A DNA stretch of 64,000 nucleotides from Musa acuminata AAA Group. Its lineage: Eukaryota; Streptophyta; Magnoliopsida; Zingiberales; Musaceae. Below are positions 22,427 to 33,352 of this stretch, one piece after another. The DNA lies in assembly GCF_036884655.1 (NCBI RefSeq), contig NC_088347.1:15257501-15321500 (forward strand). The letters are read 5' to 3'. The position numbers were made by a program, and so were the translations under genes. Within the stretch, counting starts at the first letter, position 1; every line of letters starts with the position of its first letter. A model generated the notes under the pieces. It had not been told where the DNA came from. It searched no databases and saw only the letters and a program-made list of their open reading frames with translations.

Positions 22427-22438
22427 CTTTGATACCAC
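22427..22438 (-). promoter_or_regulatory. Primer-binding site of Copia E
   Basis: On the minus strand GTGGTATCAAAG follows the LTR end CCCAACA. It is a Met-tRNA-like primer site with a change from the usual TGGTATCAGAGC. Confidence 0.75.
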
Positions 22439-23931
22439 TGTTGGGAAATCTTGGGGGCGACATCATATGCGCAGCGGAAGAACAAGAAAACAAAATCACC
22501 GATTCCCAAAAAGATGTTCGTCATCGTGTGAAGATTGGTGCGCAAAATCCGCGAAACTCAAAATTGCGTATAGAGTATATTGTGTTACCTAGGGAGATCG
22601 TATATCCTTATTTCCTTGCAGATCCTTAGGAGAGGGTGAAGGAGGTCAAGCGTCCTCCTCTTTAGCGGTGATCCACACAGCAGGGTTGCGACGACGCTCC
22701 TCAAAACTCCAGGCCTTCTCTGAGGTGGAGAGGGAGAGGAGAATAGGAAAGGCAAGCAAAGACTCTAGCCTATGAGGCTCTAAATCCCTCCTATTTATAG
22801 AGGTCCCCTGTCAAACCTTAATGGGTCCTCCCCTAGTGGGTATTGGATCTGCATCCAATAAGACAAGGGCTCCATCGGATATCTCATATCTGAACCTCTA
22901 CTCATCGCAATCCCTACCATATGTGTGTGACCCTCTAGGCCCAATATCGAGCTGGCCGTGAGTCATACCTGTCAGAACTCCTTCTAACTCAGTGAATTAT
23001 TATCTCTGTAATAATTCACTTGACTCATTGACTACGGAAGTACTAGGCCACTACGCCGTAGTCCCCAGACGATACAGGGGAATCCAATCCATTGGACCTG
23101 TCTGTCCTCAGTTACCGTGTACCTACAGTCCCTCATTCATCTAATATCTCAGAGACCGTATATCGAGCATGGTGATGTCAGACCCATACGGTTTCTACTC
23201 GAGTCTCGCTCTAATCGGATTTTTTCGGAGAACTCTTTCTCTCTCAACCCGAATGACCCTGGCCAGGGATTTGTCTGAGCAAGAACACATGGGATATTCC
23301 TCTCATGACGCCGAGAGTGGATGATCCTCTATCGACACTCAATAGCCCTCGTAAGGTCGACTACCACTCCTAATGACTAGCTGTACTAGATCTGAGACAG
23401 CCAAACCTATAAGTCTGGTATCAAAGAGTGGAGCACTCATACAGGACATCCTTGGTGTCTCAAGTCTAAGGACCAGATACACCACTAGGACTACGGAATC
23501 GTTGTCTGACAATAAGGCATCATCAACCATCCAGCATTCCGTAAGCGGATCAATCAGTGAACTCATTCTCCAATGAGCACCTGTACTGTATCCCTAGTAT
23601 CCCTACACGAGCAGCTATGAGACCAACTGCATCCATCATATGGACGGGTATACAGCACACCAGTCTGTCCGGTTATCACGATGTCCCTCTCGAGTAACCT
23701 ATGACTGGGATTATTTAGGATATGTGTTTAAAGGTGAATCGATCTCATTATCGTGATCTCATCACGATCCGATTCCCATTGCACAAATCCAAGGACATCA
23801 CAATATATATATGCATTTATGCAATAGTTATAAAGTGATATACGCTAAAATATAATAAGCAAAAAGATTCTATATCAAGTCACACGTGCCATCACTCACG
23901 TGATTGGCTTGCTGGGCACCTATGACTAGCA
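22439..23931 (-). repeat. 5' LTR of Copia E
   Basis: 1493 bp, TGCTAGTCATAGG to CCCAACA on the minus strand. It contains a TATA-like CTATAAATAGG near 22790, the GTGAATTATTA/TAATAATTCAC hairpin near 22993-23020, and the dyad ATCGTGAT-GAG-ATCACGAT near 23750. The second dyad, near 22878, has one arm mutated. Confidence 0.92.
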
Positions 23932-23936
23932 AAGAT

Positions 23937-24600
23937 ATCATCTCCTGAGCAGTAAAAATGGGTAACAAAATTTCTTGGATTTGATTATGAAATAACTTAC
24001 AAAAAGGGGAAAGAGAATGTTGTTGTAGATGCGCTTTCGCAGCTACCCGAGCGAGCTGAATTTTCGACCGTTTCACTTCCGACCAATGACTTCTTTAAAG
24101 ATATTAAGATGGAATGGCAGGAAGATTCAGAGACTAGTAAGATCATAAAAAAATTGGAGGAAGCACCAAGCTCCGTGGCTCATTACAATTGGGACTCAAA
24201 AGAATTACACTATAAGAGACGCATTGTGCTTGTGATAAATTCTACTTGCATCTTCACAAGTAGATTTTGGATAAAGTTATTCCATATGCAGGGTACTAAA
24301 TTGAAAAGGAGTACAACATATCACCCACAAACCGATGGCCAGGCGGAAGTTATAAATAGGTGCTTGGAGACAGCCCGAAGCCACCCATCAAATATGACTA
24401 CCCAAGGAGAACTCCAAACCCAACCAAGTGTCATTATTGATCATCGGATCATGACTCGATGATGATGACCTACTATTGAAGTGCTAATACAGTGGGCGAA
24501 CCTACCAACAAAAGATGTCACTTAGGAGAACTATGACGACTTGAAGATCAAATTCCTAGAATTCATGAATCGTCAACCTCGAGGACAAGGCTGATTTGAG
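23937..24600 (+). pseudogene. Ty3/Gypsy pol, second part (RNase H end, integrase pieces)
   Basis: Continues the Gypsy frame cut at 5638: the RNase H terminus ([32 protein letters not shown]), then the integrase N-terminal region, then a jump into the integrase core end ([21 protein letters not shown]). After about 24368 another deletion joins to the C-terminal part (IQWANLPTKDVT ... NYDDLKIKFLEFMN at 24485-24570). Stops and two internal deletions make it a relic. Confidence 0.85.
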
Positions 24601-25005
24601 GAGAGTAGGTCTATTAGGACTCTAGCTAGGAGAGTCCTAATTGAGAGGGACATTCATGTAAAACCTACCTAAGCTGACCCCTATTAAAGAGGTGAAGAGA
24701 TCGGCTAGGGTTAGGAGGTTGTTTCTTAGAGAAGAATTTGGAGTTGTAAAGGAATATGAGTCTTGAGTATGAGTCCTATTAGGAGTTGGTTAGAAGTAGG
24801 AGTCTTGAGTAGGAGTTCTATTAGGAGTTAGGGTTTAGAAGCCCTATAAATAGCCATATATTCCTCATCTTTTTATAAGCAATAGATGAATCTTTTATGT
24901 AGCCTTTGAGTAGCAACTTGGAGGGAGGAACCTCTATAGAGTTCCAAGGAAGCTGATCCCCTGAAGAGATCAACCCCAAGCTTAGAATCTACAAGGGTTC
25001 TATCA
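24601..25005 (+). repeat. Truncated 3' LTR of the Gypsy element
   Basis: Begins after a purine-rich GAGGAGAGTAGG. It has AGGAGTC/CCTATTAGGAGTT repeats and a TATA box TATAAATA (24845-24852). It ends where sequence matching the Copia E leader begins, near 25006. The left boundary is approximate and the 3' end is missing. Confidence 0.6.
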
Positions 25006-25422
25006 ACATGGTATGCTTGGTTGAGTCCCTTGAGAGTATATCATCGAATCAAACTCATCTTATAACAAAGGTGTTGACTTAACCGAACATCATAGTTGGT
25101 CGAGTCCCTCGATGCTATGATGGTTCGAAGGCCGAATAGGATGGGAATCGCAAGGAGTTGTGATCGGCAAAAATTGCCTACCTTTGGGCTTAGTGTGATT
25201 GGTCGAGTACCTTGAGGTTACACTAAGACACTGATTGGATCCTAATCCCCACTAGAAGTATGCCAGAGACTTCTATTTTATGTGCTGAGGGTGTCGTGTA
25301 ACTCGCCAAAAAAATAGTAGAAGTAAATTAAGATAGAAGTCCATATCTTATTTGTTTATTTTTCTATAAAATCAATATGTTATTTATTTCTATTGCATCT
25401 TTATTTTCAGAAAATATCGCTT

Positions 25423-26215
25423 TTAAATCTCTTATGTGGCATACTTGATGTCAACCGCCTCACTGGTCCAAATTATATGGATTGGCTACGTAACTTGAGA
25501 ATTGTTCTCACGGTAGAGAAAATCACGTACATTCTTGATATAGTGACGCCTATGCCCGAGGAAGGGGCAAGCGAGGATGAGATCACTCACTACGTGAAGT
25601 ACATAAATAACTCCACTCTTGCTCAGTGTTATATGTTGGGCTTCATAACTCTTGAGTTATATAAACGTCATGAAAAGATGGATGTCAAATTCATTCTCCT
25701 ACATGTCCGTAAATTGTTTGAGGAACAGGGAAGGACTCAGCAATATAAAATATCTAAGAATCTCTTCCGCACTAGGATGACTAAGAGGACACCAGTTCTG
25801 AACCATCTCCTAAAGATGATTAAATGGATAGAGAAACTTATAGGTCTCGGAATGGTCCTATAGGATAACCTGTATGTGAATCTTGTGCTTTAGTCTTTAC
25901 CATATTCCTTTTCATAATTTGTAATGAATTTTAATATGAACAAGCTTGAGGTGACTCTCCTTGAGCTCCTCAATATGTTGAGGGAGGTATAGAGAACTAT
26001 CAAGAAAGAGAAGTCAACTCTTTATACTGGTGAGACCATAAAGAAAAGGAAAGTAGAAAAGTCCCTTAAGAAGGGCAAGGGTAAGAGTAGACCGGGTAAA
26101 GCAAAGGTTACTAAAAAGGACCCGACAAAGGACAAAGACTAGTACTTCCACTACAGCAAAGATGGGCATTGGAAGATGAACTACAAAGAGTACCTTACAG
26201 AGAGGGTGAAACAGA
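25423..26215 (+). pseudogene. Copia F gag
   Basis: Aligns with Copia E gag through LLCGILDVNRLTGPNYMDWL and TYILDIVTPMPEEGASEDEI to the basic tail and a degraded CCHC knuckle (first Cys position now in DxYFHYSKDGHWKMNYKEYL, so both Cys residues of the knuckle's first half and the last Cys are lost). Several stop codons after about 25860. Confidence 0.82.
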
Positions 26216-29200
26216 AGCTTGGAGAAGCTTCAGGTACATTCATGATTAGTCTCCATTTGTCAAACTCTTATGATAACACATGGGTATTGGATATCGGTAG
26301 TGCTTATCATATTTACAATTCGTTGCAGGTTCTAGCAAGACCTAGGAGATTGGCGAGAGGCGAGATAGACCTCAAGATGAGCAATAGAGCAAAAGTTGCT
26401 ACAATAGCTATTAGCGAGGTCAACCTACATTTGCTTGGTGGAGCTATTATTGCATTGGACGTATGTTATTTTGTTCCTTCTATTATCAAAAATATTATTT
26501 TAATTTCATGTTTGACAGTTAGTAGATATAAATTAGTGTTTGAGAACAATAGTTGTTTAATAATATTAGATAATGAGATCATCATGAGAGGAACATTACA
26601 TAATGGTTTGTTTATACTAAACATTGCTCTATATATCATGAATGTAAGTGTATCCAAGAGGAAACGAGATAAAGTGACCAATGCATACTTGTGACATTGT
26701 AGTCTAGGTCATATCCATGAGGGAAGGATACAAAAATTGCTAAAGGATGGATATCTAGATTCATTCGACTATGAGTCATATGCAACTTATGAGTTTTGCT
26801 TTCGTGGAAAACTGACCAACTCTCATTTTAGTGGAACTAGAAAGAGAGCCACTAAGCTGTTGGAACTCATATATAGTGATACATGTGGACTATGTCAACT
26901 CATGTCATAGGTGGTTACTCATATTTTATTACTTTTACTAATGATTTCTCAAGGCATGGATGTGTACTTGATAAAGTATAAGTCCAAGGCCTTTAAGAAA
27001 TTTAGAGAGTATAAGAATGAAGTAGAAAACTAGACTGGAAAGAGTATCAAGACTCTTTGATCAGATCGATGAGGTAAGTACTTGAGTACAGAGTTCACCT
27101 AGTTCCTTAAGAACCATGGGATCCTATCCCAATAGACACCTCCTTATACACCTAAGCTCAATGGTGTATTTAAAAAGAGGAATCATACACTACTAGACAT
27201 GGTATGATCCATAATGAGCTTTGCCGACCTACCCATCTCATTCTCGGGATACGCTCTAGAGACCGCAGCTTACCTTCTAAATAGAGTTCCAACTAAGTTG
27301 GTAGTGTCTACACCATATGAAACATGAAAAGGGAAGAAGAAGCCTGATCTTAATGTTGTTAAGATTTGGGGCTGCCTTACCCATGTTAAAAGACACAACC
27401 TCGATAAGTTTGAATCAAGGAAACTTGTAGGTATTATTTCTATCATCCCAAGGACCAAAAAGTTTTTGTAGCCAAAAGAGCAGTGTTCCTTAAGAAGCAA
27501 CACATTCCTGGTGGAGATAGTGAGAGCATGATAGAATTGAGTGAGATTGGAGAACCTAGCTCAAGCATCACTCAACAGCCCGAGCCTATTCAAGTACCTA
27601 GCACATAAGTTCTGACTTTACGTAAGTTCGGTAGAGTATCCCATCCTCTTGAGAGATATATGGGACATATTAGAGGAGAGGATGTTGAGGATATTGATCC
27701 TAAGACCTACGAGGAGGCTATTACGAGCATAGACACCGGAAAGTGGTAAGAAGCCATGAATTTTGAGATGGATTCCATGTACTCCAATAAGGTTTAGAAC
27801 CTAGTTGATGCACCTGAGGGGATTGTACCCATTGGTTGCAAGTGAATCTTCAAGAAGAAGATTGGAGTAGATGAAAAAGTAAAGACCTATAAAGCAAGAC
27901 TAGTGGCTAAGGGGTATCGTCAAAGGCAAGGTGTTGACTATGACGAAACCTTCTCACCCGTAGGCATATTAAAATTCATCTGAATACTATTAGCTATTAC
28001 AACACACTATGATTATGAGATCTGGCAGATGGACGTGAAAACTGCGTTCCTCAATGGCAACCTCGAGACGGAGGTATATATGATACAGCTTGAGGGATTC
28101 GTGTAGGTTACTTAGGTCTATTTATGGACTAAAGTAGGCTTTCTGAAGTTAGAACATAAGATTTGATGAGGCAATCAAATCTTATAATTTTGTTAAGAAT
28201 AAAGATGAGTATTGTATATATAAGATGGTAATTAGAAGCTCTATCACCTTCTTGGTGCTATAAGTAGATGTTATCCTGATCATTGGGAATGATGTAGGAA
28301 TATTATCTATAGTAAATGCTTGGTTATCTAAACACTTTTCTATGAAGGACTTAGGGGAAGTATCCTATATCTTAGAGATTCAAATCTATAGAGACATATC
28401 TGAGAGGATGCTTAAATTGTCCCAATCTAGGTACATAGATATCATTATCAAAAAGTTTAGCATAAAAAATTTCTAAAGATGCCTCATACGGATGAAACAT
28501 GGGATATCGCTTTCTAGGAGTATGTCCCTAAAGATTCTTAAAGAAAGGGCAAACATGGATAGGATATCCTATGCCTCAACGATAGGATCTATCATGTATG
28601 TCATGCTATATACCAGACCTAATATAGCACATACTTAAGTGTCACGAGCAGGTATCAAGCAGATCCAGGCTTAAAGTACTGGAAAGCAGTAAAGTGTATC
28701 CTTAAGTACTTGGGAAGGACTAAGAATCTTTTACTGGTATATGGAGATAGTAGCCTCAGGGTTAAAGGCTACATGGACTCGAGTTTCTAGTCCGATGTCG
28801 ATGATAGCAAATTGAATTCGGGATATGTGTACACCCTGAATAGAAGAGTAGTATGCTGGAAGAGTTCCAAGCAATATAGTACTACTGACTCGACCGCAGA
28901 GGCAGAGTACATTGCTATAGTAGAAGTAGCAAAGGACGAAGTTTGGATAAAGAAGTTCATCATAGATCTAGGAGTCGTGTTGGGTAGTGAGAAGTTGATT
29001 CTCTTATATTATGACAACAACGAAGCGATTGCTCAAGCGAAGGAACTTAAGTCCCATCAGAAATCTAAGCACGTTCTAAGGAGGTTCCACCTTACCATAG
29101 AGAACGTGACTCGAGGAAATGTAGCAATAAAAAGAGTTCCATCCAAAGATAACATCATAAATCCACTAATAAAGTTGTTGTCTCAGATTGTCTTTAGGTG

Positions 29201-29240
29201 TCATAGGAGTCTGATGGGGATTAGACACAAATGTGATTGG
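26216..29240 (+). pseudogene. Copia F pol (protease, integrase, RT, RNase H)
   Basis: Protease region WVLDIGSAYHIYNSL (26280-26330), with the D-S/T-G motif changed to DIGS. Then pre-integrase and integrase (26690-27200), RT (27790-28330; the YMDD region is disrupted, reading as LL-stop-VDVILIIGND) and RNase H (28810-29150, SSKQYSTTDSTAEAEYIAI). Many in-frame stops and frameshifts. Ends just before the polypurine tract GGTCAAGTGGGAGAT. Confidence 0.87.
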
Positions 29241-29260
29241 CTTTAGGTCAAGTGGGAGAT

Positions 29261-30951
29261 TGTTAGTCATAGGTGCCCTACAATCCAATCACATGAGTGA
29301 TGGCATATGTGACTTGACATATAATCTTTTGCTTATTATTATTATTTTATATTTTATTACTTTATATTGTCTATTGCATGAATATATTGTGATGTCCATG
29401 GATTTGTGCAATAGGAATCGGATCATGATGAGATCATGATAATGATATCGATTTGCCTTTAAATACAAATCCTAAATAATCCCAGTCATAGGTTACTCGA
29501 GAGGGACATCGAGATAATCAGATAGATTGGTGTGTTGTATACCCATCCATATGATTGATATAGTTGGTCTCATAGCTGCTCGTGTGGGGACACTAGGGAT
29601 ACAGTGCAAGTGCTCATTGGAGAATAAGTTAACTGATTGATCCGCTCATAAAATATTGGATGGTTGATGATACCTTACTATCAGACAGTGATTCCATCAT
29701 CCTAGTAGTGTATCTAGTCCTTAGACTTGAAATACGAAGGATATCTTATATTAGTACTCTACTCTTTGATACCGGACTTATCGGTTTGGAGATTCCAAAT
29801 CTAGCATCACCGGTCATGAGGAGTGGTAGTCAACCTTACGAGGGCCATTAAGTATCGATAGAGGATCATCCGCTCTTGGCGTCATGAGAGGAATATCCCA
29901 TATGTTCTTGCTCAAACAAATCTCTAGCCAAAATCATTCGGATTGAGAGAGAAAGAGTTCTCTAGGAGAATCTGGTTAGAGTGAGACTCGTGTAGAAACT
30001 GTATATGCTTGACAGTACAATACCTAGTATATGGTCTATGGGATATTAGACAGATGAGGAATTATAAGTACATTGTAACTAAGGATAGATAGGTCCAAAT
30101 GGTTGGATTCTCCTATATCGTTTGAGGACTACGGCGTAGTAGCCTAGTACATCCGTAGTCGATGAGTCGAGTGAATTATTATAGAGATAATAATTCACTA
30201 AACTAAAAGGAGTTTTGACATGTATGACTCATGGTTAACTCGATATTGGGCATAGAGGATCACACATACATGATAGACATTATGACGAGTAGAGATTCGA
30301 ATGTGAGATATCCGCCGAAGCCCCTATCTTATTGGATATCCAATAAGCTCCTAAATTATTAGATCCTGTGAATCAGATCCAATAATAGCTAATAAGAGAT
30401 TATTTGGTAGAGACTTACTAATCTAAGAGAAATAAGTAGTTGGATGGAGATCAAATACCTAATATGGTAGGATCCATTAGGGTTAAGTTGATATGAGACC
30501 TCTATAAATATGAGGGAACCAAATGCCTATAGGTTAGAGGTTCTTTTTAGTTTCATCCTTCTATTCTCCTCTCCCTCTCCTCCTCATACTATAGCCCATA
30601 TTTGGGGCATGTGGACAGTAAGAAGGGGCAGCCTCTTCTTGATTACGTGGTACGCATGAGGAAGAGTTTTAGATAACGATTTGAGGAGCATCTTCGTAGC
30701 CCCTACCGTGTGGATCACCACTAGAGAGGAGAAAGGTTGACCTTCTTCATCCTCACCTTTAGATCTATAAGTTTTCAAAAATATACGATCTTCCTAGGTA
30801 ATTCTCTTACGCATAGTTTTTCGGTTTCACATGTTTTTTTGCACACTAACTTTTACATAATGATTAAACCTTCTTTTTTGTGAGAATTCTTGGATTTTTA
30901 TTTTTTTTGTTCTTCCGCTTCACATGTGATGTCACCCCAGATTTCTCAATA
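29261..30951 (+). repeat. 3' LTR of Copia F
   Basis: Starts TGTTAGTCATAGGTGCCC directly after the polypurine tract and ends GATTTCTCAATA. At 1691 bp it is about 200 bp longer than E-family LTRs; the extra sequence lies around 30340-30460. Contains the dyad ATCATGAT-GAG-ATCATGAT near 29426 and TATAAATA near 30505. Confidence 0.85.
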
Positions 30952-32318
30952 AAAAGGTGGTATCGAGTCGATAGATTATCAAAAACGAGCCCCAAACGAA
31001 TTAGTGATAACTCTATAATTGATATTAAATGCATACGCAAAATAACAATGGATAATAGACTTGCATATATTACTAATATTTTTTTATGTGCTTAAGTTGA
31101 AAAGTAATTTATTGAGCATGGGACAATTAGTGAAAAAAGATTATAAATCAATCTAAAAAATAATATTTATAAAATTGATGATGATAAAAGTTGAGTTATT
31201 GCTATTGTTCATATGATAAAAAATAAGATATTTTCTTTAAATATTCATAATGGTAATCATTCTTGTTTCACTTCAACTATTAATCATTCTTAAAAATAAA
31301 ATGTACAAATTAAAAAAGGTATTATATAGTCTAAAGCAAACACATAGACTTTGATATAGTCATATTGCTGCATATTTGGAGACACATGAATTTGAAAATT
31401 ATACCTATGAACATATTTTATTTGTAAAATATGGAGAGACAGGGATGATATTAATTGTTTGATTATATGTGGATGATGTTATTTATATTGATAATGATGT
31501 TAACATGATTAATGAGTTTCAATCTTCTGTATAGACAAAAATTTAATATGACCAATTTAGGTTTGATAAAATATTATCTCGGACTTACAGTTGAGCAACA
31601 AGATATAAGAATTTTTATTTCTAAAAAAAGAACACTAGTGAGATTCTTGAATAATTTAAGATGGATAAAAACAAGTATATTAGTAATCCAATTGAAATAA
31701 GTTTGAAGCTTAGTTATGCTAGTAGTGGCAAGAAGATTAATAGTACTTTTTGCTTATACAAATAGATATTATATATGGAGTCAGTTTGATCAGCAAATAT
31801 ATAAAGAATCCAACATAAGTTCATCTCTAAGCATCAAAGAGAATCCTTTATTATCTGAATGGGAACTCGAGACTTGACTAGAATTACTGATAGTACTTAT
31901 GCAGGTGATCTTGATAGTGGAAAGAGCATATCTAGTTATGTTTTCTTTTTAAGATATGTAGCGACTTCGTGATCCTTTAAGAAGCAATCTATCGTGGCAA
32001 TATCAATTAGAGAAGTAGAATATATTGTAAAAGCAATATATACATCTTAAATTATTTGGTTCAGAATTACACGAAGGATTGAGTTTGGAATAAGATATGG
32101 CAACCAAATTTTTTATGATAATTCTTTAATCTTGAAATTATCCAAAAATCCAATCAATCATGTTAGAAACAAGTATATTGATACAAGATATCACTCCGTA
32201 AGATATCAAGTAAGAATAAGGTGATTGAGATGGAGTATTATAGAAGTGAAGATTAAAACATTTGAGCACTTGTGAAGATTACTTAAGAGTTTCAAAAAAC
32301 AATAAAATTAATGAAGGA
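30952..32318 (+). pseudogene. Remnant of another Copia pol lineage (Copia G)
   Basis: Pieces in Copia order: protease/pre-integrase (KVIYxAWDN ... VHMIKNKIFSLNIHNGN, 31030-31260), then a jump to RT (IKKGIIYSLKQT, LYVDDVIYIDND near 31455-31500, LIKYYLGLTVEQQ), then RNase H (GDLDSGKSISSYVFFL, REVEYIVKAIYTS, NKYIDTRYHSVRYQ to about 32220). The integrase and part of RT are deleted, and multiple stops are present. The KYYLGL-type RT differs from the E/F family. Confidence 0.85.
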
Positions 32319-32550
32319 TGTTAGAGATTGTAATTTAAATTTGATTAGAATTAGATTGGGAGTTTAAGATAAGTTAGAAGATTGTGTTTAATTAGGAGTA
32401 GGAGACTCTTGATCTAAGGTTGGTTTAGGGCAGGATGTTTGAGAAAGTATTTTGCGAGGGCAACTTTAAGAGTAAATAAAATTATTTTTTTCTTTTATAT
32501 CTTCACTTCTCAACCTATGATTTTTTTTTTTAAATATCTTTCTCCCAACA
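32319..32550 (+). repeat. Short LTR of Copia G (232 bp)
   Basis: TGTTAGAGATTG ... TCTCCCAACA, TG/CA-bounded, right after the end of the RNase H region. It is followed by AATGATATCAGAATTTTT, which resembles a decayed Met-tRNA primer site. Confidence 0.65.
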
Positions 32551-33232
32551 AATGATATCAGAATTTTTAAAATTTTTCTAACAATTATAATCCTCCAATT
32601 TATTTTCACATTAAATATGGGCTAATATTACCATTCACATTAAGGTGGATCTTAACATTGAGTCAATGAAGTTGAATTTAAACCGTCTGAGCCAATGAGA
32701 AGTTGATTAGAAATTAATGAATCAATTCCGTATCATCCCTCATTACCCAAGACTACATGTTTCTTTCTTGTTCTTTGCATCCGATTTATCATCGAGAGGA
32801 GGAGGCGCAAGCCGCAACCACGCGTCTCGTCTGTTATCCTTTTCCTTTCCGGAACGTACCTCGGGGCAGGAACGAACATTCACCGGAATGTGTCCACGTG
32901 AACAAAGAAAGGGGAACCAACAACCGTGTGATGGCACCATATTGCTCATGCCATACGTTCTTCGAATTGTTGTTGTACATATCATTTCAACAAGCATTGT
33001 TTTCATAAACAACTTTCTACGGAACAGGGCTTCGATTTCAAAGTTCCTTCGGCTGCATCTACCCGACACATAACAGCTTGTTCAGCATTCTCAACACAGT
33101 TAAGCATCCACGCAAATTGCTTCCCTATAGCAAAAGTTTCAAGATGATATGAAAGTGCAAGTTATTGGATGCTTCCATAAGCAAATTATATATATCCGAA
33201 CAAACTGGATGACCATCAGTATTTAAGTGTGT
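32551..33232. other. Region downstream of LSM7, no recognised gene
   Basis: 32551-32750 is AT-rich. 32780-32960 is moderately GC-rich with open frames on both strands, none with a recognisable domain. It probably includes the 3' untranslated or downstream region of LSM7. Confidence 0.5.
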
Positions 33233-33346
33233 TTATCCAGGCGTCAGCATAGCATGATAATAATACTCAATCTTTTGAAGTGCCTCCTCCTTATCAATAT
33301 TTCTAACGCTAAAGTCAGGTAATGCCAGATTTAGATCATCAACCAT
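33233..33346 (-). other. 37-codon ORF in frame after the LSM7 stop
   Basis: ATG at 33344-33346 to TAA at 33233-33235. It starts 6 nt after the LSM7 TAA and lies in the same reading frame, so it is either a downstream ORF or a potential readthrough extension. The predicted peptide begins MVDDLNLALPDF, rich in Asp/Leu with an LxLxL pattern like an EAR repression motif, and ends in an IEYYYHAMLTPG tail. No family is recognised. The motif resemblance may be chance. Confidence 0.45.
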
Positions 33347-33352
33347 TTCTAA

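Larger units (their letters stand above)
5639..23931 (-). mobile_element. Copia E: full-length Ty1/Copia retrotransposon, twice interrupted
   Basis: Minus-strand element bounded by two LTRs of 1493 bp each once the nested insertion is removed. The 5-bp target duplication AAGAT is present at 5634-5638 and 23932-23936. Order on the minus strand: 5' LTR (22439-23931), primer-binding site, long leader, gag with CCHC knuckle, protease remnant, integrase, RT, RNase H, polypurine tract, 3' LTR. Two later insertions sit inside it: a solo LTR (6179-7671) and element A (11293-19703). Without them it would be about 8.4 kb. Coding is broken by a few stops, a deletion in protease and a frameshift near the end of RNase H, so it is probably not autonomous today. 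Confidence 0.93.
25006..30951 (+). mobile_element. Copia F: old, 5'-truncated copy of the E family
   Basis: Plus-strand copy starting inside the leader (at its third hairpin) and running through gag, protease, integrase, RT and RNase H to a 3' LTR (29261-30951). The 5' LTR and first leader hairpin are missing. Frames are riddled with stops and frameshifts, and divergence from E is much greater than between the two E LTRs, so this is an older insertion. It retains protease sequence that E has lost. Confidence 0.9.

Noticed and set aside
22005..22499. 164-codon Ala/Arg-rich minus-strand frame overlapping a 111-codon plus-strand frame
   Set aside because: Both result from a GC-rich leader block that rarely yields stops. 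The minus frame crosses the primer-binding site into the LTR, which a real gene would not.
30957..30975. GGTGGTATCGAGTC after the Copia F LTR as a primer-binding site of a tandem element
   Set aside because: The following sequence reads as protease of a different Copia lineage (ISDNSIIDIKCIRKITMDN), not as a leader, so the match is probably coincidental.
32717..33073. 118-codon plus-strand frame and 108-codon minus-strand frame
   Set aside because: They overlap antisense to each other, have no recognisable domain and lie in the 3' flank of LSM7. No splice or promoter support.
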